This document shows positions 9,813-18,472 of a stretch of DNA of 64,000 nt, one piece after another. Origin of the DNA: Roseiarcus sp963730555 (GTDB lineage: Bacteria > Pseudomonadota > Alphaproteobacteria > Rhizobiales > Beijerinckiaceae). The DNA lies in NCBI GenBank assembly GCA_963730555.1, contig CAVSSS010000012.1, positions 248,001 through 312,000 of the forward strand, written 5' to 3'. Within the stretch, counting starts at the first letter, position 1. Every line of letters begins with the position of its first letter. Below the pieces are notes generated by a model. That model was not told the DNA's origin, ran no database searches, and worked only from the letters and a program-made list of their open reading frames with translations. The translations under genes and the position numbers were made by a program.

Positions 9813-10804
9813 GCGCGGCCGCGATCGCAAGTTCGGCAAGCGCGCGCGGCGGCGTGTTCCGCCGTCTGGCCGGACAGGAGGCTCTACTTGCGGTTGCGAT
9901 CGTCGTCCTCGCCATTGTCGTCGGGCTGATCAATCCGCGCTTCCTCGCCACGCGCAATCTTTCCGACATCCTGCTCGGCAACGCCTATATCGCGATCGCC
10001 GCCGTCGGCATGTCGATGGTGATCATCTCCGGCAACATCGATATTTCCGTCGGCGCTCTCATCGGGGTGTTGGCGACGGTCAGCGGTTCGCTCGCCGTCG
10101 CAGGCGCGCCGATCATTGTGACCTGGCTCGCGCCGCTCGTCATTGGCGTCGCTGTGATGGCGGCGCAGGGCGCGATCATCGCCTATCTGCGGATTCCGGC
10201 GATCGTCGTCACGCTCGGCATGTTGTCGATCCTTAAAGGCGGCCTCATCAGCGTCACCGGCGGGAAATGGATCACCGACCTGCCGCAAAGCTTCCATTTC
10301 GCCGACCTCTCCTGGTTCGGCGTGCCGATGCCCGTCATCATCATGATCTTCGCCACCGTCCTGGCGGCGCTATGGATGCGCAATTCGCCCACGGGACGGG
10401 CGATTTACGCGACCGGCGGCAATGCCGAGGCCGCGCGCCTTTGCGGCGTCAACCCGCAGCGCACCGTGCTGATGGTGTTTGCGCTGCATGGCTTCTTCAC
10501 CGGCCTTGCTTCGCTCGTCTATGCGACCCAGCTCCGCGTGATCCAGTCGACGACCCCGCAGGGCCTCGAACTCACCATCATCACCGCCGCGGTGGTCGGC
10601 GGCGTCAGCATTTTGGGCGGCGTCGGCACAGTGGTCGGCTCGACGCTCGCTGCCATCCTCATCGCCGAGATCACGAGCGCGCTCGTCTTCATCAACGTTT
10701 CGCCATACTGGACGGACGCGTTGCGCGGCGCGCTCATTCTTGCGACCGTCATCGCTGACATCTTGCGCCGCCAGCGACGCGCCGCTCGAGGGTGGAAGCG
10801 ATGA
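9809..10804 (+). CDS. rhaP: rhamnose ABC transporter permease 1
   Basis: Integral membrane permease (BPD_transp_2/RbsC type) of 331 residues with about 8-10 hydrophobic segments. The conserved GNIDISVGALIG motif near residue 70 and the EAA-like GRAIYATGGNAEAARLCGV loop are both present. The GTG start overlaps the rhaT stop, and the 3' end overlaps the next permease as ATGA. Together with the second permease it would form the transmembrane channel for rhamnose uptake. Confidence 0.92.
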   Translation: MSAAAIASSASARGGVFRRLAGQEALLAVAIVVLAIVVGLINPRFLATRNLSDILLGNAYIAIAAVGMSMVIISGNIDISVGALIGVLATVSGSLAVAGAPIIVTWLAPLVIGVAVMAAQGAIIAYLRIPAIVVTLGMLSILKGGLISVTGGKWITDLPQSFHFADLSWFGVPMPVIIMIFATVLAALWMRNSPTGRAIYATGGNAEAARLCGVNPQRTVLMVFALHGFFTGLASLVYATQLRVIQSTTPQGLELTIITAAVVGGVSILGGVGTVVGSTLAAILIAEITSALVFINVSPYWTDALRGALILATVIADILRRQRRAARGWKR

Positions 10805-11772
10805 GCTTGGCGATCGAGATGAAGACGTTTCGCGTGCCTCGCTGGCTCAAGCGTCACGAGACGCTGCTCGCGATCATTCTCCTGATTGCGCTCGTCGGTC
10901 TCGGCCTTTTCAACGACCGCTTTCTCACTCTCGACAATCTCCTCAACCAGGGCCGGCTCATGACCGAGATCGGCCTCATCGCGCTGCCGATGACTTTCGT
11001 CATCATTACCGGCGGCATCGACATTTCGGTGGGCGCAATCGTCGGCTTGTGCGCGATCATGTTGGGATATTCGTGGAAGACGTTCGGCTTTCCTCTTCCG
11101 CTGGCGATCGTCTTTGCCCTCTTCGTCGGCGCGCTGGCGGGTTTCGTCAACGGTCTCATCATCACTCGGGTGAAGGTGCCACCGCTCATCATGACGATCG
11201 CGACGCTTGCGCTGTATCGGGGTCTCGCCGAGGGCGTGAGCCAGGCGCATTCGGTGCGCGGTTATCCCGAATGGTTCTATTTCCTGGGCCAAGGCAGCGT
11301 GTTCGGCGTGCCGACGCAGCTTCTCCTTCTCATGATCCTCATCGTTGTCGCGGGCGTCGTGCTGGACCGCACCACCTTTGGCCGCGCCCTCTACGCCATC
11401 GGCGCCAATGAGACGGCGGCGCGCTTCTCTGCGCTTCCGGTCGACCGGGTGAAGCTCATCGTCTACACGCTGTCCGGGCTTGCCTCGGGGCTCGGCGCCT
11501 GGGTCCTCGTGTCACGGGTAACGACTACGCGTATGGATATGGGCATCGGCTATGAGCTCGACGTGATCGCCGCGGTAGTGCTGGGAGGAACCAGCATTTT
11601 CGGCGGCTCGGGCACGATCTGGGGCACGGTCATCGGGCTCGCGATGATCCAGCTCTTGAAGAACGGTCTGGCGTTGACTGGAGTTAAGGGCGACGCGACA
11701 ATCGTCGTCATTGGGATCGCGCTCATCCTCTCGGTTTTGATCGCAAGTTCACTTGAGCGACGCCGCGACTGA
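10801..11772 (+). CDS. rhaQ: rhamnose ABC transporter permease 2
   Basis: Second RbsC-type permease of 323 residues, paralogous to the preceding one, with GGIDISVGAIVGL and the GRALYAIGANETAARF loop. I took the ATG at 10801, inside the ATGA overlap with the upstream stop, rather than an in-frame ATG 9 bp earlier. About 50 bp separate it from the binding-protein gene. Confidence 0.92.
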   Translation: MSLAIEMKTFRVPRWLKRHETLLAIILLIALVGLGLFNDRFLTLDNLLNQGRLMTEIGLIALPMTFVIITGGIDISVGAIVGLCAIMLGYSWKTFGFPLPLAIVFALFVGALAGFVNGLIITRVKVPPLIMTIATLALYRGLAEGVSQAHSVRGYPEWFYFLGQGSVFGVPTQLLLLMILIVVAGVVLDRTTFGRALYAIGANETAARFSALPVDRVKLIVYTLSGLASGLGAWVLVSRVTTTRMDMGIGYELDVIAAVVLGGTSIFGGSGTIWGTVIGLAMIQLLKNGLALTGVKGDATIVVIGIALILSVLIASSLERRRD

Positions 11773-11825
11773 GCGCGCATTTCAGAAGGCCAACGCCGCA
11801 GATGCGGCATCTAGGGAGGACAGAT

Positions 11826-12950
11826 ATGAAAGCCAGTTTACTCACAACCACGACGGTGGCGTTATTTGCCCTCTCGTTTGCCGCCGGCGGCGCCAACGCC
11901 GCTGGCAAATGGGACGGCGCGGACGACCTGCCGACGAGCCCGCTCGCGTGTGACGCGAGCGGCGCCACAGCTCCGGCGGCGGCCAAACCGTATGACGGCG
12001 GCCAGCCGACCAATCCGCCCGACAAGGCGGCCAAGGAAATCACCGTCGTCGACGTGCCGAAGCTGATCGGCATCGGTTATTTCAACGCCACGTCCAAAGG
12101 CATGCAGGACGCGGCCAAGGAGCTCGGCAACGTCAAGGTGACGACCGACGGGCCGACGGAAGCAAAGATCGACGAGCAGATCAAGTTTATCGACAATTAC
12201 ATCACGCGAGGCGTCGACGGCATTTTGTTCGCCGCCAACGATCCGGTCGCCATCGCGCCGGTCCTCAAGAAAGCGTTGTCGAAGGGCATCCACGTCGTCG
12301 GCTACGACGCCAACTCAACGCCCGACGCGCGCGAATGGTTCGTCAACCAGGCTGAGTTCAACGGCATCGGCAAGTCAATGATCGACTCGATGGCCAAGGA
12401 GATCGGCGAGGACGGCAGTTTCGCCATCGTAACTTCGACCTTCACCACGCCGAACCAAGCCCGCTGGATCGCCGAGATGCAGGCCTATGCCGAGAAGTGC
12501 CATCCGAAGATGAAGTGGCTCGAGACGGTCGAGGCGCAGGAGGACAACAACCTGTCGTTCAACCAGGCCACGACCCTGATCAACAAGTACGGCGACAAGC
12601 TGAAGGGCTTGTTTGGCATGACTTCGGTGGCGACGCCGGCTTCGGCGGAAGCCGTTACCAAGGCCGGCCAATGCGGCAAGATCGCCGTTGTCGGCCTCGC
12701 CACGCCCAATGCGATGAGGCCCTATGTCAACGCCGGCTGCGTCAAATCGGTCGTGCTATGGAACCCGGTCGATCTCGGCTACGCGGCGACTTACGTCATG
12801 CGCGCCGTCGTCGACGGGAAATTGAAGCCGGGCGCGACCTCTGTCGATGCGGGCAAGCTCGGCAAGCTCAATGTCGTCAACGGCAGCGAGATTCTGCTCG
12901 GACCGCCCTTCATCTTCAACAAGGATAACGTGACGAAGTTCGACTTCTGA
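11826..12950 (+). CDS. rhaS: rhamnose ABC transporter, periplasmic binding protein
   Basis: Periplasmic sugar-binding protein (Peripla_BP_4) of 374 residues. An N-terminal signal peptide (MKASLLTTTTVALFALSFA, cleavage near GANA-AG) is followed by a linker and a ribose-binding-protein-like fold with IGYFNATSKGMQDAA, GVDGILFAANDP and VVGYDANSTPDA. The start is set by GGAGGA 6 bp upstream. Its place after two permeases and its resemblance to rhizobial RhaS support rhamnose as ligand; the ligand itself is inferred from context. Confidence 0.9.
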   Translation: MKASLLTTTTVALFALSFAAGGANAAGKWDGADDLPTSPLACDASGATAPAAAKPYDGGQPTNPPDKAAKEITVVDVPKLIGIGYFNATSKGMQDAAKELGNVKVTTDGPTEAKIDEQIKFIDNYITRGVDGILFAANDPVAIAPVLKKALSKGIHVVGYDANSTPDAREWFVNQAEFNGIGKSMIDSMAKEIGEDGSFAIVTSTFTTPNQARWIAEMQAYAEKCHPKMKWLETVEAQEDNNLSFNQATTLINKYGDKLKGLFGMTSVATPASAEAVTKAGQCGKIAVVGLATPNAMRPYVNAGCVKSVVLWNPVDLGYAATYVMRAVVDGKLKPGATSVDAGKLGKLNVVNGSEILLGPPFIFNKDNVTKFDF

Positions 12951-12973
12951 GGCGTTCCCGCTCCCGACCCCTC

Positions 12974-13019
12974 CCTCATCCCCAGCTTGTCGAGGGACGA
13001 CGGGGGGTCAGGGGTGAGG
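12974..13019. repeat. REP-like GC-rich hairpin downstream of rhaS
   Basis: The arms CCTCATCCCC and GGGGTGAGG can pair with one bulge around a GC-rich loop, between rhaS and rhaK. It may protect the rhaS message or partly terminate transcription, which would fit the excess of binding protein normally needed. It resembles short palindromic elements that are dispersed in alphaproteobacteria. Confidence 0.4.
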
Positions 13020-13030
13020 AACTTTCGTGC

Positions 13031-14400
13031 ATGAACCGCTGCGTTGCGGTCTTCGACGTCGGCAAGACGAACATCAAGGTCGTCGTTTTCGATCGCGCCG
13101 GCGAGGTTCTCGCTGAGCGCTCGGCGCCCAACGCGCCGCTCGCTCCTGACGCCAAGTGGCCCTATCTTCAAGCTCGACACGGAGGGCGCCTGGGCGTTCC
13201 TCATCGGCGCGCTCAAGGACCTCGCCGCGCGATTTTCCATCGAGGCGATCTCGACCACGACGCATGGCTGCGCCGGCGTCCTCATGCAGAGCGGCGGCCC
13301 GGCGCTGCCGCCGCTCGACTATGAATTTGACGGATTCGCCGCTGTCGACGCCGCGTATGACGCGGGGCGTCCGCCCTACGACGAGGCGCTGTCGCCTCAT
13401 TTGCCGCGGGGCCTCAATCTCGGGCGGCACATTTTCTATTATCGAGCGCTGCTATCCGGCTCAGATTCAAGCAGGCCACGGCATTCCTGACCTACCCGCA
13501 ATATTTCGCCTGGCGCCTCTGCGGAGCGATGGCTTCGGAAGCCACCTCGCTCGGCGCGCACACCGACCTCTGGCGCCCTCATGAAGGCGATCTCTCGAGC
13601 ATGGTCGACGAGCTCGGCTGGCGGCGGCTCTTCCCGCCCATGCGAAAGGCCTGGGATACGCTGGGAACGCGTCAAGCCGGAGATCGCGGCGAGCGGCCGG
13701 CCTCTCGCCCGACGTGCGCATCATCTGCGGCGCGCACGATTCGAACGCTTCCCTCGTGCCGCATCTTCTGTCGAGGCGCGAGCCTTTCACCGTGATCTCG
13801 ACCGGGACGTGGGTCATCATCATGGCCGTGGATGGAAAGGGCGAGCTCGATCCCAACGCCGACATGCTGGCCAATGTGAACGTGCGTGGAGAGCCGGTGC
13901 CAACCGCGCGTTTCATGGGCGGCCGTGAATACGCGGTCCTTGCCGGCGACGCGCCGGTCGACGCGGACGAAGCCGACATCGACCGCAGCATTGCTTCGGG
14001 CGCGCTTGCTCTGCCTGCATTCTCCGACCAGGGCGGCCCATTTGCAGCGCGGAAAGGCGTCATCGAGGGCGAAACGCCCGCGACGCCAAAAGCGCGCGCG
14101 GCGCTCGCGACCCTCTATTCGGCGCTGATGACCGCCCATATGCTGCGGCGTCTCGATGCGCCGGGCGATCTCATCGTCGAAGGCGGCTTCACCCGCTCGC
14201 CGGCTTTCGCCGCAGTGCTCGCCCGGCTCATGGCCGACCGGCGGATTTTGATCGCGCCGATGAGCGCAGGCGCTGCAGCGGGCGCGGCGATGCTCGCCCA
14301 TTGGGGCGAAGCCCATCCGCCGCCGCGGCTCCTGCCGGCGCGCGCTTGGGTCCTGCCCGGACTCGAGGCCTATCGGGAGCGTTGGGAGCGAGCGCTTTAG
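13031..14400 (+). pseudogene. rhaK: rhamnulokinase (FGGY family), several frameshifts
   Basis: FGGY carbohydrate kinase, expected to phosphorylate rhamnulose. Pieces in successive frames read as one family member: FDVGKTNIKVVVFD (N-terminal phosphate loop), LDTEGAWAFLIGALKDL, STTTHGCAGVL, ATAFLTYPQYFAWRL, VRIICGAHDSNASL, ISTGTWVIIM and GGFTRSPAF. The frame changes near 13172, 13440, 13471, 13665 and 13700, each resolved by removing one base. No segment is missing and the total length (about 455 residues) is normal, which argues for sequence errors more than decay. The DeoR-ABC-kinase order matches the rhizobial rha operon; the mutarotase gene rhaU is not present. Confidence 0.78.
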
Positions 14401-14474
14401 GCGGCGACGCGGCTGGCGACGCTCCCAGGCGGCACGCAACCTTCCGGCTGCGACCTCGTTTCACACTGTGAACA

Positions 14475-15957
14475 ATGTGGGGCGCGCATGGCGGGGAGCC
14501 TGATGTCGGCCACATCGACGCGATCCATCGGGAGAGGTTTCGACCCTCATTCCGGCGCGGCTCGAGCGCCTGCCCTGGGGCCGCTTTCACGTTCTGGTTA
14601 TCGTTGCGCTGGGAATCACCTGGATTCTCGATGGGCTCGAAGTCACGCTCGCGGGCTCAGTCGCCCCTGCTCTGAAGGAAAGCCAGGCGCTTCGATTTCT
14701 CCGATTCCGAGGTCGGATTGGCCGGCAGCGCCTACCTGTTCGGCGCCGTCGTCGGCGCTTTGTTTTTCGGCTGGCTGACCGATCGGCTCGGCCGCAAGAA
14801 ACTCTTCTTCATCGACCATCGTCGTGTACCTCGTCGCGACGGCGCTAACCGGACTCGCGTGGAACGGCCTCGCCTTCTTCCTTTTTCGCTTCTTCACCGG
14901 CTGCGGCATCGGGGGCGAATATTCCGCCATCAACTCGACCATTCAGGAACTGGTCCCCGCCCGCTACCGCGGCCAGCTTGATCTCACGATCAACGGCAGT
15001 TTCTGGGTCGGGGCGGCGCTCGGCGCATTGGTCGCGGTCGTCCTGCTCAATCCGGCGCTCGTCCCTTCAGAGTTCGGATGGCGGCTCGCGTTTCTGACCG
15101 GCGCGATCCTCGGCCTCGCCGTTTTCTTCATGCGCATGTGGATACCCGAAAGTCCGCGCTGGCTCGCTATCCACGGGCGGGAAAAGGAGGGCGAGGACGT
15201 CGTCAAGGGAATTGAACGGCGTTTTGAGGACGAGGGGGTCAAGCTCGAGCCGGTCCCCGCCGACAAATCGATCCGTTTGCGCTCGCGCGACCACACGCCG
15301 CTCAGCGAAGTGTTCGACACGCTCATCAACCGCCATCGCGTGCAGACCTTCGTCGGGCTGACGCTGATGGCGGCGCAGGCCTTCTTCTACAACGCCATCT
15401 TTTTCACTTACGCGCTCGTCCTGACGAAGTTCTACTCGGTCGGGTCGGGCGCCGTCGGCTGGTACATCCTGCCCTTCGCGCTGAGCAATTTTCTTGGGCC
15501 GGTCATTCTCGGGCGCCTGTTCGACACTCTTGGACGCCGCCTCATGATCACGCTCACCTATGGCCTCTCCGGCCTTCTCATGATCGTGGTCGCCGTCGCC
15601 TTCGAGCGGGATCTGCTCTCGGCGATGGGCCAGACCATCGGATGGATGATCGTGTTCTTCATCGCTTCGCCGGCAGCGAGCTCGGCCTATCTCACGGTCA
15701 GCGAGACTTTCCCGATCGAGATCCGCGCCATGACCATCGCGATCTTTTATGCGATCGGAACAGGAATCGGCGGCGTCGCCGCGCCGCTCGTCTTCGGCAA
15801 GCTCATCGAAAGCGGGTCGCGGGGGAGCATCTTTGGCGGCTACGTTTTCGCTGCGCTTCTCATGTTCGCCGCCGCCGCGGTCGCGGCGCGCTACGCCGTA
15901 AACGCCGAGCGCAAGCCGCTGGAAGAGGTCGCGACGCCGCTCTCCGCGGTGACCTAA
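14475..15957 (+). pseudogene. MFS transporter (sugar-porter-like), frameshifted
   Basis: Twelve-helix major facilitator. From about 14820 the frame is intact for 377 residues, with the A-loop variant GRLFDTLGRR and PESPRWLAIHGR. The first third is split: one frame to about 14533, a second to about 14690 (LPWGRFHVLVIVALGITW), a third to about 14815 (GSAYLFGAVVGALFFGWLTDRLGRKK), then the final frame. The last two shifts are +1; the first could be +2 or -1. The exact start is uncertain; ATG 14475 is the first in frame. Downstream of rhaK, it may be a second rhamnose or related transporter, but the substrate is not shown by sequence. Confidence 0.75.
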
Positions 15958-15965
15958 GGCCGCTT

Positions 15966-16364
15966 CTAGCGGGACGCGAACCTCGCCTTCGCCGCCTCGG
16001 TGACCGGCGTATACATACCCACGAGCGTCCCTTCGGGGTCGCGGAACTGCGTCGCGCGGTTTCCCCAGGGCATCATCTTGGGCGCGTGCACCACTTCCAC
16101 CTCATCTTTAAGCCGCGCGAACTCGGCTTCCACGTCATCGACCTGGAACTCGACGATGGCAGTGCGATTGGCGGCGGGCTCAGCGCTTCCCTCCTTGAAT
16201 AGCTCCACCGTCTCGGCGCTCCCGATGGCGAGCGTCGCCGAAGGCGTCACGATCTCGGCGAACACGGGAGCGAGCCATTCGGCGCGCTCACCCGTCACCA
16301 GTTCATAGAAGCCGACCATCACCTTGATGTCGGCGGCGACGAGACGTGTGGACGCGAATTTCAT
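15966..16364 (-). CDS. VOC-family (glyoxalase/bleomycin-resistance) protein
   Basis: 132-residue metal-dependent dioxygenase/lyase-fold protein with two beta-alpha-beta-beta-beta modules: MKFASTRLVAADIKVMVGFYE at the start and VEFQVDDVEAEFARL...WGNRATQFRDPEGTLVGMYTP at the end. AAGGAT precedes the ATG. It is divergent from a YafY/WYL regulator over a palindromic operator, a pairing often seen where the regulator controls the VOC gene. Substrate unknown. Confidence 0.85.
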   Translation of the reverse strand: MKFASTRLVAADIKVMVGFYELVTGERAEWLAPVFAEIVTPSATLAIGSAETVELFKEGSAEPAANRTAIVEFQVDDVEAEFARLKDEVEVVHAPKMMPWGNRATQFRDPEGTLVGMYTPVTEAAKARFASR

Positions 16365-16430
16365 GAGGCTATCCTTTCAACCAAGCCGGCGAGCGCGCCG
16401 CGGCGCTTATGAAAAGTCTTGTCGCAGAGG

Positions 16431-16456
16431 CCTGCTGACACCATCCTGTCAGCAGG
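16431..16456. promoter_or_regulatory. perfect 10-bp inverted repeat, likely operator
   Basis: CCTGCTGACA, a 6-bp spacer, then TGTCAGCAGG: a perfect inverted repeat in the 105-bp gap between the divergent VOC and WYL-regulator genes. It also contains the ribosome-binding AGGAG of the regulator, so a bound repressor would block its own expression. The dyad and position fit an operator for a dimeric HTH-WYL regulator; this is inference. Confidence 0.65.
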
Positions 16457-16469
16457 AGTTAGCACACCC

Positions 16470-17399
16470 ATGCGACGCGCCGACCGATTGTTCCAGATCA
16501 TCCAGATCTTTCGCCGATCCTCCCGGCCCGTGACGGCTGCGGCGCTGGCAGAGGAACTCGAAGTCTCGAAGCGCACGGTCTATCGCGACGTCGCGGACCT
16601 GATCGGCCAGCGGGTTCCCATCGATGGCGAGGCGGGCCTGGGCTACCTGCTCGCTTCGGACTACGACATGCCGCCGCTCATGCTGACGGGAGACGAAATC
16701 GAGGCGGTGATGCTGGGAGCGCAATGGGTAGCGGGCCGCTCCGACAAGGCGCTCGCCAATGCGGCGCGCGACGTGATCGCCAAGATCGCCGCAGTCGTTC
16801 CCGAGCATTTGCGCCCCTTCATCGTCGAGCCGAGCGTCGGCGTGAAGCCGACCTTTGCGGAGCCAAAGGAAAGCGTCGATCCGTCGAGTCTGAGATCAGC
16901 GATCCGCGAGGGCCGGAAACTCAGGCTCCGCTACCGGTCGGAGGCGGGCGAAGAAACAGAGCGAAGAGTGTGGCCGGTCATCCTCGGCTATGCCGAGACG
17001 AGCCGCATGCTGGTCGCCTGGTGCGAACTGCGTGAAAGCTTCCGGCATTTCCGCACCGATCGGATGGTCGAGGTCGAGACGCTCGACGAAAGCGATAGGC
17101 CTGCGCCACGGCGAATTGCGCCGCCGCTGGCAGCGCTGGCGCGAGACGAACGCTCCGATGAGATGATCGGCGTCCTCGTGGATCCCCGCGCAAGCAGGGA
17201 TCCAGGCAAGGCTATTGCCGAGGCCATGGCGCGGGTGCGCCTCCGCCGTCAGGCAAGACGAAACGACCGCCGGCGGCCTGCGACGAGGGCCATCCCGACA
17301 AATCCCAGCGCCATCATGGCCCAGGTTGAAAGTTCCGGGACCGCCCCGGTCGGGAAATTTGCATCGATGTCTGTGTTGGGCGTCGTCTCGAACCCGTAA
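16470..17399 (+). CDS. YafY-type HTH-WYL transcriptional regulator
   Basis: N-terminal DeoR-like HTH (residues about 1-60, LEVSKRTVYRDVADL) followed by a WYL domain (about 135-215, IREGRKLRLRYRSEAGEETERRVWP...WCELRESFRHFRTDRM). The start is set by AGGAG 12 bp upstream. The frame runs to 309 residues, whereas this class usually ends near 230-240; the last 50 codons overlap the 3' end of the convergent PEP-CTERM gene, read as low-complexity RR-rich sequence and are probably not native. A missed stop through a frameshift near 17230 is likely. Confidence 0.8.
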   Translation: MRRADRLFQIIQIFRRSSRPVTAAALAEELEVSKRTVYRDVADLIGQRVPIDGEAGLGYLLASDYDMPPLMLTGDEIEAVMLGAQWVAGRSDKALANAARDVIAKIAAVVPEHLRPFIVEPSVGVKPTFAEPKESVDPSSLRSAIREGRKLRLRYRSEAGEETERRVWPVILGYAETSRMLVAWCELRESFRHFRTDRMVEVETLDESDRPAPRRIAPPLAALARDERSDEMIGVLVDPRASRDPGKAIAEAMARVRLRRQARRNDRRRPATRAIPTNPSAIMAQVESSGTAPVGKFASMSVLGVVSNP

Positions 17400-17836
17400 G
17401 CTTCAAGATCGCCCCCGGCGAATTGCGCAAATCCATAGTAGGTGTCGTCTCCGACGGTGTAGCGAAGGCCGAGAAAACTATCGACCGAGGAATTGGGGAT
17501 ATCCGTCGCGGTCGGAAACGACGCATAGGAGCCGAACTGGTCCGGCCCGAAGAGCACGTCGCTGCCGTTGCGCATGTCCGTGAAGAACGTGCTCGGCTCG
17601 ACGGGAATGCCAAGAAACCCGCCGAAGCTCGACACTTCCGCAGTGCCCGTCGTGGACACGAACGTGTCATTGAAGAACCCGCTCACGGGGTAGCTTAAAG
17701 AAAATTGATCCGCTGGCGACGGACCGAATGTAAACGGTGTTGCGGACAGAGTTTCGGGTCCGCCGAGAACAACAGCGGCCGAAGCTGGAGCCGAAAGCAA
17801 AACGCTGACGGCGAGAATACCAAGGAATTTCTGCAT
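17249..17836 (-). CDS. PEP-CTERM sorting-domain exported protein
   Basis: 195-residue exported protein. Signal peptide MQKFLGILAVSVLLSAPASA, then an acidic, Gly/Phe/Ser-rich body without recognised catalytic motifs, and a C-terminal tripartite tail: VPELSTWAMM (PEP-like), a hydrophobic helix ALGFVGMALVAG and the basic end RRRSFRLA. That tail is the PEP-CTERM/exosortase sorting signal with ELS in place of EPS. Exosortase is not in this window. The ATG at 17836 gives the clean signal peptide; the frame opens 10 codons earlier. Confidence 0.8.
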   Translation of the reverse strand: MQKFLGILAVSVLLSAPASAAVVLGGPETLSATPFTFGPSPADQFSLSYPVSGFFNDTFVSTTGTAEVSSFGGFLGIPVEPSTFFTDMRNGSDVLFGPDQFGSYASFPTATDIPNSSVDSFLGLRYTVGDDTYYGFAQFAGGDLEAYGFETTPNTDIDANFPTGAVPELSTWAMMALGFVGMALVAGRRRSFRLA

Positions 17837-18003
17837 GGGAGGCGCCTTCGCTGGGTGTACACACATGCAGTACGGTCGGATTCGCCGCGGGATGCAGGGG
17901 GAGGAACAACTATTTGTGATCAGGCGGCCAGAGCTCAGCCAGCGGCCACGTCTTCGATCAACCCCAATGGGAAGCTGAGGCTGCCGTCGGCCGATCGCCC
18001 GCC

Positions 18004-18025
18004 ATAGCAGTATAATAACTGCTAT
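18004..18025. promoter_or_regulatory. 8-bp perfect palindrome, possible operator
   Basis: ATAGCAGT, a 6-bp A/T spacer (ATAATA), then ACTGCTAT, flanked by GCC and GGC that extend the dyad. It lies in the 370-bp gap between the PEP-CTERM gene and the antitoxin-like gene. The AT centre overlaps a TATAAT-like hexamer (18011-18016), so a bound protein could block that promoter. The target gene is not known. Confidence 0.45.
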
Positions 18026-18209
18026 TGGCCACTGCAGAAAACGACCGATGCGCCGGTCAGACGTAACAACGACGCGAGAGGGCAGGGTGGGGCGCGACTG
18101 TTTGGGGAGTTTACATTGTGTCCAAATTGAGGGTCGTCCGTGCGACTAGGGGTGGATTTATAGGAACAAATCGGCTACAAGACTACTTCAAAGAAGCGAG
18201 GAGGGACAC

Positions 18210-18419
18210 ATGGTTGAACGCAAATCTCTTGGCTTTTCTCCGCCCGACCGTTCCGAAATGCGGGCACGGGTGGCAGCATCAGTTGCGCGGGGGCTGTCAA
18301 ACGCCGAATTGGCGGAACAAAAAGCTAGCTTTGTATACGGCAACGCCCCTGTTCGCTCTGGCATTACAAAAGAATCCGCGCGATATGCTATTGCAAACTC
18401 TAGATTGGTAACCGAGTGA
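18210..18419 (+). CDS. small antitoxin-like protein upstream of Fic
   Basis: 69-residue protein with a strong GAGGAGGG Shine-Dalgarno, 53 bp upstream of a fic gene. The end of the helical middle reads AELAEQKASFVYGNAP. Antitoxins of the VbhA type, encoded just upstream of class I Fic toxins, block ATP with an (S/T)xxxE(G/N) helix; SFVYGN at 40-45 fits that spacing but has Gly where the inhibitory Glu should be. It may be a divergent antitoxin, use another residue, or be inactive. The identification rests on position and this motif. Base composition is clearly more AT-rich than the neighbours. Confidence 0.6.
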   Translation: MVERKSLGFSPPDRSEMRARVAASVARGLSNAELAEQKASFVYGNAPVRSGITKESARYAIANSRLVTE

Positions 18420-18421
18420 CA

Positions 18422-18453
18422 ATAGCTCCCTTATTGAATAAGGGGGCTATTTT
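18422..18453 (+). terminator. intrinsic terminator between antitoxin and fic
   Basis: A 13-bp stem (ATAGCTCCCTTAT with ATAAGGGGGCTAT, one mismatch that is a G-U pair in RNA) with a 3-nt loop, running straight into TTTTCTTCTT. It begins 3 bp after the antitoxin-like stop and ends about 20 bp before the fic start, so read-through would set the toxin:antitoxin ratio. Confidence 0.75.
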
Positions 18454-18472
18454 CTTCTTATGAGGCGCGCTC

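Noticed and set aside
13031..14400. Programmed frameshifting in rhaK
   Set aside because: Five shifts in one kinase gene, without slippery heptamers at the sites I examined, cannot be programmed. Sequence error or decay fits better.
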